From: Aphrophora alni
Taxonomy: Eukaryota; Arthropoda; Insecta; Hemiptera; Aphrophoridae
NCBI GenBank assembly: GCA_963513935.1
Contig: OY740777.1
Coordinates: 12,201,092-12,265,091, forward strand
DNA length: 64,000 nt
Direction: 5' to 3'
This document shows, piece after piece, positions 1-10,392 of this stretch. Below the pieces are notes generated by a model. That model searched no databases. It saw only the letters and a program-made list of their open reading frames with translations, and was not told where the DNA came from. Numbering within the stretch: the first letter of the stretch is position 1; each line of letters opens with the position of its first letter. The translations under genes and the position numbers were made by a program.

Positions 1-640
1 TCACAGTAGCTGATGAAACTTTTCTAAATGAATTAGTCCTGTTTGGACATTTTAATATGTCCAAATAAATGGTAAATCCAGTTTCTAGTAGCATAGTTTT
101 CTATTTATGAATTAATTTTCTTGATAGATGAACTAAATTTGGATAGGTTTTATAAAAAAACATATTATCGCTTCATATTCATTTTTAAAAGCAATAGCCC
201 AAGAACAACAATTCACCTTTTGTTCAATTGAAAAATTCATTGTTTCAAGGTTGCAGATCACACATAAACTGATTGAAAACAATTCCAAATTGTATTATTG
301 TTGTGTGTTAACAAAACTACAGCTGATCTAAATTCAACAGATGTCAATGCACATTAATTGCATTGCATTGTGTGAGGAAGTGGTTCTATAAAGAAGATAT
401 GTTCTTTCTGTAATTCCGCCATTTTATTTTAATTTACAATAAAAAAAAAATGAAACTCTGGGTTACTTTTTTACATATCCATGTAACATAACTGTAAAGT
501 GTCAAATTTGTAGAGTTTACAATATATCTAGCATATTAATTAAAAAAATAGCGACCAATTTGTGGGACACTATGTATAAATAACGTCTGCTAAAGAAAAC
601 ACAAATTACGTTTCTCACGAAATTGGCTCTAACGATTTTT
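1..640. other. AT-rich sequence without recognised features
   Basis: I see no coding potential, tandem repeat or clear member of the dispersed families here. A poly-A run near 441 and generic AT-rich text are all that stand out. Confidence 0.5.
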
Positions 641-1075
641 ACAATATTTTCTTAAATGTAGCCTCTAAGGAGACGAAACAAAAAGTATTCGTCGCCGTCT
701 GACGTAATTTCTCTAAGTAGCCTCTACCGATTATCTTAAAATTTCATCGAAATATGAAAATTAATCGTAAATAAAAAATTAACTGTTCAAGATTAATTGG
801 TAAAAAAAACAAAAAAAAAAAAAAAATCCTTGACCGCCGTCATTAAAAGCTCGACTTTTGCTGAGGACGTGTTTATGGCACAAGAGAAACAACCCTTTAA
901 TTAAATGTATAAGTATTTTGTTTTGTTATTTTATTTTATTGACAGTTATTGAAATGATATTCTTGTTGACAATTAGTTTTGTTTCGTTTTTATTCAGTTT
1001 TGGGGGTGAGTAAGTGAGAAAGTTTGTGCAGTGTTTTAGACTTTACATTTTAGGTGGAGTCATGACTGTTCTACG
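640..1075 (+). repeat. Dispersed repeat family B, copy B1, with tail motif
   Basis: This is one of the fullest copies of a family defined only by comparison within the window. Landmarks in order are a segment with GTCGCCGTCT near 690, CGTCATTAAAAGCTCGA near 838, the core ACGTGTTTATGGCACAAG near 867, and the tail GTGAGTGAGAAAGTTTGTGC (here slightly altered) at 1006-1037. No open frame survives across it. It may be the non-coding part of an old, decayed transposon; the class cannot be told from sequence alone. Confidence 0.55.
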
Positions 1076-1590
1076 ACCTCTCATCTGGCTACGAGTTTGA
1101 AATTGTCCGGATTGCCTCAAGGCTATATTATTGAACCCTTTCTTTTTTTTGTCTAACAACAAAAGTCATTTCTTAAAAGTACAGGAAGCAGGTGGCAGAA
1201 GGACTAGAAGCTGAAAGTAAGTGTGAAAGGAACGTCTGCAAGTCAATATTGTATGCAACCTAACCCTGCCTTGCTTAGGTATTCCATTTATGTAATGAAA
1301 ACTGAAGTCCTGGGGTAGTAAACTAAAAATGTAGTAACCTAACATTTTATGACGTATTAGATTAAGGTTGAAGGGTGGTAAACAACTGAATGACGGGTGT
1401 CATGTGTCATAAGGGATGGAGGGGGAGCATCACGTGTGTCAAGAATAAGAAGATATAAACTCTGTACAAACATGATCTCCTTCCGTCTGTCACACATTAT
1501 ACTAACTTTATGAAACATCCATTTGCAGAACAAAATTAAAAAAATATTGTCCCTTTTAAATGCTGCAAAAATATTTATTCTGTTAATCGT
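1076..1590. other. Unannotated AT-rich spacer
   Basis: Nothing recognisable was found beyond a short CTAACCCT-like word near 1260. No ORF is worth reporting. Confidence 0.4.
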
Positions 1591-1591
1591 G

Positions 1592-1692
1592 TAAAACAGT
1601 ATATTTTATCACTGGGACCAAAGGTGAAGCCGGAAAATTAGCGAAGATCAAAAAGCTTCTTTTGGTCCAAGTGATGAACTATATTTTTCGTT
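1592..1692. repeat. Imperfect inverted repeat (foldback)
   Basis: The stretch ATCACTGGGACCAAAGG at 1608-1624 pairs with TTTTGGTCCAAGTGAT at 1660-1675. The flanks continue to pair loosely (ACAGTATATT on the left against AATATAGT read from the right). The stem is about 35 bp with mismatches and the loop about 30 nt. It could be a small foldback/MITE relic; no target-site duplication is obvious. Confidence 0.45.
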
Positions 1693-2690
1693 ATACTGGA
1701 AATAATATAAGAAATCAATTTCAAAAAAACTATAATGTTATAAAATATTTACCTACAAATCGATGGTAACAGCTGATTTAACGGTTATTTACAATCGAGA
1801 GTATCGGTTGTTTTTATAGATGCTTTACAACCGTTAATTAATTCCTATAAACGAAGTAACAGCTGATGACCTCGACCTCAGCTGATGTTTTTACGTCCCA
1901 GGACTAAAAAGAACAACTTTAGCATCTCAATGCAAGTATTGAAAACAGCTCTTTTTGAAGCAGTATGACGAAAACATTTTTTTGAGTTTTAGCAAGTTCG
2001 CTCTTTAAATTAAATTTTAAACTTTTTGGGAGTTTGGTTAAGTTTTGAAAAACCTCTGCTTACCAGAATTTTTTAATTATTTATTTCGTCAATTTCCTCC
2101 ATCTTCTAAACTTAATTCATTACTCACTATATGTAGATCATTACAGATATAATTATTACAATAATTTTTTGAATAACCCCTAGGAAATAAATAATATAGG
2201 ATCAATTTTTAGTCAATCTGTGACTAAATTGTTGTTTGTTCGGCCTATCAGTAGCCGAATTTTTTAATATACGGTGGCCAGATGTACAGTCCAGTGTAAC
2301 ATTTGGATTCAACTTACCAAATTACATAATTTTGATCAGTTTGAGTTAAAATAGGGAAAATTAAACATTTTAAAAGAAAAATATATCTTAATAAAAACAA
2401 AATTTCAACAAAAACAAAAACAATAGTGGCTTTTTCAAAAGGGTATCCTTATTTTTGGAACTCTTCATCAAATCTGGTTGAAATTTTTATCCCCTAGAGA
2501 ATTAAAAAAAAAAAAGAAGAAGAAGAAATATATTTAATGTATTATTAAGATGTTCATATTAAGGATTGGTTGTACATTTACGAAAATCAAATAGATCTAT
2601 TTTTTAAGAAATTTGATTAGTTTCTACAACAAGTTAATTCAATAGGTTTACAAATACCTTTTTAAGATCCGTCGGAAATCATTATTATCC
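1693..2690. other. AT-rich spacer with a short AAG run
   Basis: The only structured element is a poly-A run passing into GAA repeats at about 2503-2528. No gene is seen. Confidence 0.4.
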
Positions 2691-2700
2691 TAAATTATAC

Positions 2701-2728
2701 GCGTTTCGTCTTCATGCCATCGTCAGTA
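2701..2728 (-). ncRNA. Hammerhead-ribozyme-like relic
   Basis: On the minus strand a CTGACGA box is followed, after a short insert, by GAAACGC. This is the order of the two conserved hammerhead core strands (CUGANGA and GAAA). Stem II is weak in this copy. Such motifs are known in Penelope-like retroelements; here it is a lone relic and no reverse transcriptase is seen nearby. Confidence 0.3.
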
Positions 2729-2880
2729 AACACAATTTAAAAACATGACACAATACACACACTTATAAACAAAACATGACACAATACACACACGAAGTTA
2801 TTATACACATATAAATTCCAAAATATGTAGGAAATATTGTAGAGTTTTTCAAAATTCGAATATATGTGATTAGCTTAATA

Positions 2881-3100
2881 TAGCCTAGTGAGTAAGGCTC
2901 GCAATATCAACGGATATTAGCTGAATCTATTTTACAGATTTTTTATGTAGTCTTGGGTTAGAACCCTCCCTCTCATCTTACCTATCAGGATTGTCTTGAC
3001 CAACTCTTGTTCTCTCCTACCCTGGTGTTATTAGAGAATTTAGGGATAGGGGCATTTTTTATCTTCTTTTCTTATAAGGAGATGATGACGGAAAGGATTT
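2881..3100 (+). repeat. Dispersed repeat family A, copy A1
   Basis: This copy carries the family landmarks GTGAGTAAGG near 2887, TGTAGTCTTGGGTTAGA at 2946-2962, and GACCAACTCTTGTTCT at 2998-3013, then a TTATTAGAG-containing tail. The ~200-bp size, the lack of coding capacity and the GGGTTAGAACCC segment (loosely like a Pol III B box) suggest a SINE. The start carries TAGCCTA where copy A3 has a plain TA, see findings. Confidence 0.55.
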
Positions 3101-3271
3101 TTGCCCTTAAACGAAATTTAAAAAAATAATTATTTCAATTTTTCGACAATATATACACTTCGCTTGGTAGCGAGTTTCGATTTCAAAGTAACATCATTAG
3201 AACTATGCAACAGCTGCAGGTTGATGCGTTTGATATATGAAATAATAAAGAAAGTTGTTTCATTGAGTTTA

Positions 3272-3417
<146 letters not shown>

Positions 3418-3439
3418 AGTTGGGAGAAGGCAATCTTAA

Positions 3440-4410
3440 AACGCGCATCCATAGAAAGGCGTAGCCCCTCTTTGTGTTTTCAAACCGGTTTATTGTCAGA
3501 TATAGAAAATGGCTTACAAAGACTAAAACATAACTTTAAAAGTCCTTAATGGAAAAATGTTTTAACTCTAAATTGACTTTTATAATACTTAACATTAGTA
3601 AATGAACTGTGCATCGATCCTACCTGTAAGAGTAAAATATTGAATTTCTTTCCTCGCTTTGTAAACAGAATGGTCTTTATTTGAGATTCAAGTTTACAGA
3701 TTTTTAAGCTTTCGTTGGGTGTGAAGAAAGATCATTCAAAAATAAGCTCCAAGATGTCCAAACATAAGCAAGTTATAATTTTTACAAAGATTTTGATTTT
3801 ATTTGGTTAAATTATGAAATACTTTGTTCAAAAAATTATAACAAACTATTATTGTTTTGAAAATTGAAGTTAGGAAGTGTGAGCTATGCTACTGGTCTTT
3901 TTATTTGTCAAACTATGCCAAATTGCCCAAATTATTGAGTACTGTACTTTGAGCTTTAAAACACTTCACAAACAACAAACAAGGGAGATAGAATCCTAAA
4001 AAACCACTAAAGTTTGAAGGTTTGCGAACTTTGTCAACTATCGATACGAAAAGTCCTGAGCTTTTTTGGAATTTCAACCCTACGATTTCACCCTTTTTTA
4101 ATTTGTCATAAAATGATGCTACTAGGTTTAGCAAGAATCATCACAAATAGTTTAGGTTAGATGGTTAGGCCTATATATAACCGTGCATACCAGCAGATAA
4201 GTTTTAGATAAGATAACTCAATATGTAGATAAAGAGCATAACCAAAGTGATAACAACTTTGTACTTTGATAACTTCCTTATTTATTTATTTCCTTATTCT
4301 ATATCCATTCTATACCTATCAATGACGATATGAAGACAAATTAAAAACAGTACAAGTATTTAATGTCTTATAAGTGTAAACACAGTCATTACTTTTTGTA
4401 ATTCCATATT
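3440..4410. other. AT-rich spacer
   Basis: No recognised gene or repeat. A 73-codon minus-strand frame at 3913-4134 has no recognisable domain and is probably chance. Confidence 0.4.
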
Positions 4411-4419
4411 AAGTTAAAC

Positions 4420-4517
4420 AATAACTCACATGTAAAATTTTACAAATCAACATAAATATTGTGACAGCTGTTTCAATATAGGCAATGTTGATTTGTGAAA
4501 TTTTACATGGAGTTATT
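4420..4517. repeat. Inverted repeat with ~33-bp arms
   Basis: The left arm 4420-4453 and right arm 4485-4517 are reverse complements with about two mismatches and one single-base gap. Each contains a TGTAAAATTT / AAATTTTACA core and ends in ATAACTC / GAGTTAT. The loop is 31 nt. Weak pairing continues outside (ATATTAA on both sides). This fits a MITE or foldback element, or a hairpin RNA source if transcribed. Confidence 0.65.
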
Positions 4518-4529
4518 ATTCACCATTTA

Positions 4530-5545
4530 ATATCTTATAAACTATGGAATCAGCAACATTGATTTCTTTTTGGTGAATTTATTAAAAAACGCAGTTAATT
4601 GACTATTTTTCAATTGAGAGCGTCAATTTTTAAGACAAATGAAAGAGAATCGATTAAAAAAAGTGTTGAAGTTCTGAAAAAGATCCGAAATCTCCCAAAT
4701 GGAGATAATTTTCACTAGATTATAGGATATATATATATAATGATTGGTCTTCATTAATAAATTATTAAACTGCTATATGAAAGGAATTGTAGACTAAATA
4801 GAGAGTGAAAATATTATTTGTTATTTCATATAATGCTAGCTCTAGCCGAGAGAGAAATCGGGCTGTGTGTGCATGTCTTTAGTTTGTCTGCGTTATTAAT
4901 TATAGATTTAAAAAAATTTATACCATTAGGCGTATGTAGGTTCTAGAAATCACATACGGATATTTGTCCATGGGATGCACAGGCAAATCCTGAACTGTAA
5001 TTTATTTTTACTTGCGATTATGCCGACGATTTTGTATTAACCTTTACATTTCAACAAAATTTGATCGAAATCGGTTGAAACATTTTTGAGAAATTAAGTA
5101 ATTTATAACTAACCATGGAAGATTTGTGTTTTTGTTATAGGCTACTTAGGCAAAATTTGATAAAAATCCTTGAAGCAGATTTTCCAAAAATCTTCATTTT
5201 GTCTTCTTTAGTGACACCTAAATTTTAAATTAGAAAAAAAAAATAGAAAGAATGTCACTAGATATGAGCAAAATAACTTATGCCCACAATACAAATTTTA
5301 TTAAAATCCGTCCATACATTTAAGTTGTAGAGCAGTGTACATTCGACAGACAAACGAGAAGCAGATATCAAGCCAAAACCACAAATTTGACTCAGATGTC
5401 AATATTCTTAAAAAACTCGACACGATGTGTTCACGTCACCAATAATATTTCCTATAAGCTGCATGTTTTGCCTATGTGGGTGAAATGAAAGACTTAAACT
5501 TCACTCGTGGTTCTGCAGTTAGAAGCAAAAAAACATAAAAATATA
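4530..5545. other. AT-rich spacer
   Basis: Contains phrases of the type AAATTTGATCGAAATCGG (about 5058) that recur in family B surroundings, so part of it may be very old family B material. No gene is visible. Confidence 0.35.
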
Positions 5546-5549
5546 TTTT

Positions 5550-6545
5550 ACAGTACAGTGTGTGTAAAAAATATGGAAAAGCCTTAAAATTTCAAGAACT
5601 GCTTTAGCTTTCATGTTAAAGATTTTAACATTAGCTGTATAGGCTACAGAGTGGTAAAAAAATCAGTATGTGCCAAAAGAAACAAAAAATATTTTGTAAC
5701 TTTTTAAAATGTAACGCTTTATTTTTATATATTCTAATAGATAAATTTAATATACTTAAAAGGAATTTTTAATTTATCTTAAAGATCAACCGAGTTTTGG
5801 CGTTTTAAAATTCGAAATTTTCTAAACACAATACTTAAGTTAAACGTTTTCTGCAGGGCTGACTGAATAACGATTTATTATTTTTAGATGTAAAGTAAGC
5901 CAAGATCTATTGAAAATTAGGTATCCGGTACAGGGTGTTCTAAAAAGCAAAATGTAACTCTACATATTTCTTAATTACACAAATTATAAGAACCGAAATG
6001 TTACTTTAGTTTACTTTTTATTACCAAATAATATAAGTTTTATCGAATTTCTATAAGCAAACAAACATATCAATTAAAATTCTAGGACATATTACTAAAT
6101 GTTGTTAAATCTGTCGTCTTTACAGATGACGCCACGTTCGTACCAAATGGTCACATAAACAGGGATGACCAATGATTCTGGTCCAATGAGATGGGATGAT
6201 CGAAGGTTGTTGAATATTGTGTTTAGAAAATTGCGAATTTTAAAACGTTATAACTCGGTTTTTTTTAAAAAGATAAATTAAAAATTCCTTTTCAGAGTCT
6301 TTAATTGACCTATTAGAATATCTAATAATAAAGTTACATTTAAAAACGTTGAGAAAAATCACTTAAAATTTTTTAAAGTTGAGAAAAAAGTTTTGTAAAT
6401 TTTTGGTACACTCTACTAAAGGTTTATAACACCCTGTAGATAGCTCAGGTTAAGAGGTTTAAAATGAGAGGCGGACATGTTTCTATCTTAAGCAGTTCTT
6501 AAAATGTTTAGCAGATTCCATATTTTTCACTAACACAATAGGCTA
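5550..6545. repeat. ~1-kb inverted-repeat element (family C arms) with transposase relic inside
   Basis: The left arm at about 5550-5835 and the right arm at about 6213-6545 are diverged reverse complements. Matching landmarks are AAAAATATGGA with AAGAACTGCTT outside, ATATTCTAATAG and AAAAGGAATTTTTAATTTAT in the middle, and TTTTAAAATTCG with TTCTAAACACAATA inside. The pair TACAGGGTGTTC (5929) and AACACCCTGTA (6428) gives a second, nested inverted pair. The centre holds a decayed DDE transposase motif. The right arm also aligns with the 218-bp tandem unit at 10393-12138. Inference: a degraded DNA transposon with long inverted ends, or an inverted duplication of one. Confidence 0.65.
6119..6201 (+). 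pseudogene. Relic of mariner-like DDE transposase (first catalytic D region)
   Basis: In frame from 6119 the translation reads FTDDATFVPNGHINRDDQ, then a stop, then FWSNEMG. Insect mariner-like transposases with a DUF4817-type N-terminus have F-[ST]-D-E-A-T/S-F...NG..N......W at the first catalytic aspartate, and this fits that block, with the usual DE replaced by DD. Only ~25 codons are recognisable and the frame has two stops, so it is a dead fragment. It lies inside the 1-kb inverted repeat and may mark that element's original coding region. Confidence 0.45.
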
Positions 6546-6549
6546 TACA

Positions 6550-7330
6550 ATATTGAAATGGTAGAATGTTGATATCATATTTATGTCCCTAGTCGCACTG
6601 ATTCCAACGGACATACGCAAATATGCAGTGGTTTGAGAAAATATCTTTCTACATTCCTTTACCAAGGTCATGAAGCGCACCAAGGTCAAATTAATAACTT
6701 TGCGCATGCGTCAAATTAAATTACGAAACATGAGAATATTTGTTTTAAATTCAGCACTAAACCTAGACGAACGGTTCGTATGAGTCGTCAGTTCTGCCAA
6801 CTTTAACATTTAATGAGTTTAAATTCTCGCATAGTATAAAGTTGTGAGAAAAAGATGAATATTGAGTTTTCATTGATGTTACAGTTTCATTTATCGTAAA
6901 CCTAATAATGTTTTTTTGGAATGGTAGTAGCCTATGTCATGCGGTTATCAGCTGTGCAAGTGTGTCAATCCGTTTTAAATTTGGTCATTATTGGTCACAA
7001 AGTTTAATTTTGTTTTAAATTTTAAGTGAAAGGTTGTTATTAGATGTTGTTGATAAATTGCATATTATCAATTTTATCTAGATCACCTCTAAATTCCGAA
7101 GACACAAGATGGTAGAAGACTGGTATCTTTGAAAAAAATAGACTAAGAATCACCTTCCTTTACCAGTTTGTGAAGCTGCCAACCGCGTTATCGCCACCAT
7201 CAATCCAATTAATTGATTTGTTGCATGAAAGGAAAAAGATCAGAAAAAATAAATAAGTCAAATTGAAAAACCAGGAGATAAGCAGGATACCCGGTTAGAG
7301 GAAGAAGGAGGGTTTCACTGAAAACCTAGA
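6550..7330. other. Spacer
   Basis: No gene or repeat recognised. The 3' part (7140-7330) is less AT-rich and may belong to the retrotransposon relic that follows. Confidence 0.35.
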
Positions 7331-7333
7331 ATA

Positions 7334-7960
7334 ATGGCAACAAAGACGGCTCTGCATGAAGTTAAGTTTTACATGACCCAACTACTGTCAGAACATTGGT
7401 TGCTACGGAACATACAGTATCCTCAAGGTAGGAATGTGTCTGGGGTGGAGAGGAAAAGAGGGACTCTCACACTTCGTTAATTGCGTTTGCTTTCAGCGGT
7501 ACAACCCCAATAAAAAATATAGTCATCAAATGCTTCTGTGTAAACGTCTACCATACATTACTTTCTTTTATCGGTGTAAATAAGAATAACGTTTACAAAA
7601 TTAAATTCCTAAGAATTAACTTCTACTTAAACTTTAAGAATTAAATGTAGCTCAGCAGTAATTTGTATACCTAGTTTTCTTGGAATGGGTTGTACCTTCA
7701 AATCAGGCTAGGGAAACAAGTAGAAGGGAGGATACGCTCGTTACACCAGACACACTCCTAGTCTGAGGTTACTGTATCTCCAGAAAACGAGGAAGGTCGG
7801 CTGCACTTCAAAGACAGTTAGGACGATACTCTACAAATTTTCTTCGACTGCAAGTGGAGCGAAAAGAGTTACAGCCGTTGTGGGAGAAATAATAATGAAC
7901 ATCATTGTCACAAAGATGCTGGAAAAATAATTTGTTTGTTACGTTTTTGTTGAAGAACTG
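7334..7960 (+). pseudogene. Degraded non-LTR retrotransposon 3' coding end (R1/jockey-like)
   Basis: A 48-codon frame at 7334-7480 contains FYMTQLLSEHWLLRN, which resembles the LTQLLTGHG...Y segment near the C-terminus of R1-type LINE ORF2 proteins. From 7822 another frame reads DDTLQIFFDCKWSEKSY, matching the DT.EH.FF.C..W.EER block that follows it in that family. Slightly downstream a shifted frame gives MNIIVTKMLEK, like the family's NIV..ML ending. About 340 bp of unrelated sequence separates the first two pieces. Stops and frame changes show that it is dead. The clade assignment is tentative. Confidence 0.4.
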
Positions 7961-8715
7961 CGGTCATCATCGTCTTATAAAAAACGGAAGAAAACAATAT
8001 AAACTAAAGACAACTTGCCCTAGAATATTCTAATAAAGTCGGAAGAGAATAAAAGTTGAGAGTACATAGAGATAGTGGTTTGGTGTGCAAGACGGTCCTA
8101 CAATACAGGATGAACTAGAGGGAATTTGTAACAGATAAGGACAGAAGATCTGTGTTTATTCGTGTGATTGTAACCTATTTTAATGTGAACTAAGTTACAA
8201 AAACGTTAATTGGAATGATGTATTTCTGTCGTCTGTGCAGTAGCCTATTCTATCTCCCAAACGATTGAACCTATTTTAATGAAATTATATTTTTAAGCAT
8301 ATACCAAGTTTTTTACCATATTTTTTAGAGAATTCACAGTTTTTTATAATGGCTGTGTAAGAAAGCGAGTGGGCAGTTTATTATAAAATACTGTGAATTA
8401 ATCTGTATGGAAAATTTTTAGTTTTGATTTCTTACAGAGAGTAATTAGGCTAATTAATTGTGGTGGCAACAAAATCGACTTTGTGAATATATTTATTTTC
8501 GAAGTCTATGGCTGAAAAACACGTCTTTTTTTTTCACAATAATATCTATCGTCCGACACTTGTCTCCGAACTGAGTTGTAGATTTTTTTACAAAATATCT
8601 AAAAATTCAACACTATTATATTTATTTTCTAAGTTTAAAGTAATTGCACAATCAGGATTGTTGTCTTCATGGATACAGTTTAAAACAGCTGTCTATATTT
8701 GCGGCAGAAAAAAAC
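7961..8715. other. AT-rich spacer
   Basis: A 77-codon frame at 8508-8741 runs into the hammerhead-like motif and has no recognisable domain. Nothing else stands out. Confidence 0.4.
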
Positions 8716-8720
8716 TAATA

Positions 8721-8763
8721 AACGACGTTTCGAGAGTATAAATCAACATACATTATCAAGTGA
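8721..8763 (-). ncRNA. Hammerhead-ribozyme-like relic, subfamily with GAAACGTCG
   Basis: On the minus strand ACTTGATAATG is followed by TTGATTTATACTCTC and GAAACGTCG. The 3' half of stem II (ACTCTC) matches the 5' half (GAGAGT) kept in the copy at 9690 but mutated here, so the two belong to one subfamily. The core C of CUGANGA is U and one G is A, so activity is not expected. Confidence 0.35.
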
Positions 8764-9088
8764 ACGTAACATGAAAGTTAAACTTTTCCGGTTAATTCAC
8801 CACAAGGCGTAACTACAAGGTTATGCGATTAACCCCTGTTAATAGAGGGTTTGTTCACTTCGATAAAACCGTTAGGTAACTTTCCACTTGCACTGAACCC
8901 TTTTGGTTAGTTGAATGGATGATCTCGGTTTTAGATTTCTTTTGTTGTAGAGCAGTTTTGATGACTTTTATTAGTTAGTATATAGTCTTATTTATTATGT
9001 CCGTTCATTCTAAGTTCCTTGTTCCTTTCTTTGGTACTAATTTTATTTTAGTTCCCTGCATGGTCCTCGGTTGTAGTTTTTGAAACAA

Positions 9089-9120
9089 CTGATGATGACG
9101 ACTTAGTCATTGAAACGTCA
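9089..9120 (+). ncRNA. Hammerhead-ribozyme-like motif
   Basis: CTGATGA is followed by TGAC-GACTTA-GTCA (a 4-bp stem II) and then TTGAAACGTC. Both core strands are intact in sequence, but two extra bases lie between stem II and GAAA, which is not canonical. It is one of three such motifs within about 1 kb. Confidence 0.35.
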
Positions 9121-9568
9121 CCTTGAAGAAAGAAATAGAGTATTTATCGGTTTTTCTTTTATTTTGTGGCAATCCTAGGATGCAATGGTCTTTTCAGAAA
9201 GATCGAATTTAAAATTTCAAAATGACAGCCATTTTATTCATATTTCGTAGGTTATTCAACTTGTAACACAATAAATTAAATATAAATTTTGCAGATTTCA
9301 ATTCTGCATGTAATGGTACCAACCCCACCTCTCTACGATGACAAATAGCGAGTTTATTGTCAAAATAGTAGTCTAATTTCTAAACCAGAGCTCGTTTGAA
9401 AATGTGCTATCCATTCGTTTATAAGATCCGGCAGGGCCGCGGAAAGATTTTACTATAGGCAATACATTTACAAGGTCTGTTAGGTTATAAGCCTACACAA
9501 AGTTGAGGATAAAAAAACCTGTGTAACAACTATTTTAAACCAACTTAACCTACAGTGTAAGAAACTTT

Positions 9569-9643
9569 GATCTACCAATAGAATTTAACATATCCTACAA
9601 GGCCTAAGAAACCAACTCTTGGACATTACATTTAGAGGATCTG
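9569..9643 (-). repeat. Dispersed repeat family D, copy D1
   Basis: Read on the minus strand it gives GATCCTCTAAATGTAATG, AGTTGGTTTCTTAGG, TTAAATT and ATTGGTAGATC, shared with copies at 31451 and 38818. It is non-coding and of unknown class. Confidence 0.6.
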
Positions 9644-9671
9644 CTTGACTGACGCCCTTCACTTGTTTATA

Positions 9672-9735
9672 GCGTTTTAGGGTTTATCACTTGATGACGA
9701 GAGTTGATAGATACTTTCGAAACGTCGGCTATATA
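9672..9735 (+). ncRNA. Hammerhead-ribozyme-like relic, best stem II of its subfamily
   Basis: ACTTGATGA is followed by a paired CGAGAGT / ACTTTCG stem II with one G-U pair and an 8-nt loop, then AAACGTCGG. ACGT after the GAA is self-complementary, as expected of hammerheads that act as dimers. TATAGC upstream can pair with GCTATA downstream as a distal stem I. The first core base is T rather than C. A related, more decayed copy is at 49112. Confidence 0.4.
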
Positions 9736-9739
9736 CTCA

Positions 9740-10390
9740 AATAATGGCAAATGTCCGAAACTTACGTAGGGTACATAACTATTAAAAAGTATTTGTTTAA
9801 CATCTCCATATAAGACTGTTCGAGGGTTATGGGTAAAAAAATGAAAATTACCCATGGCCGCAGATTTAAAAGGTTCAAACAGGTTCAATTAAACTTCGGT
9901 ATGCGAAGGTTTACGACCAATTTGAGATCATTTTGGGATTCTACAATTTATGCTACTTATAATAAATTTATTACACCAATGCTTGGAACGTAAACGTTCA
10001 TATTTTACCAAATTTGAATGCAAATATCTTCGATATGATTACAAATATAGGACAGTGTTTGTTTTCATTTTTTGTAGATTATGTTTGTTATGTTTTGTGC
10101 CACAACATTTTCAAAAGTATAGCACCGTTTATTTTAGTTTAGTAGATCCAGATGGACCTTTAAACATATTTTGTGAAATGTTAAGGACACCTGAGAATTA
10201 AATTTATAAAACTAAATTGTTAGAATATAAGTATAAATTTGGCAATATTTTGATAACCACTAAGCCAATAGAAATTAAAATTAAAATGATCGGATAGCAA
10301 ATGTTAACACGTTTCCAAAGAACTGTCATTTAGGCCTAAATGTTTTTCTTGTGGTATGGCCGAGTAAAAACGAAAAAAGACTGTGAAGTT
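9740..10390. other. AT-rich spacer
   Basis: An 83-codon frame at 9950-10201 (Phe/Tyr/Leu-rich, Cys-rich near its end) has no recognisable domain. TAGGCCTA occurs at 10331. Confidence 0.4.
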
Positions 10391-10392
10391 TG

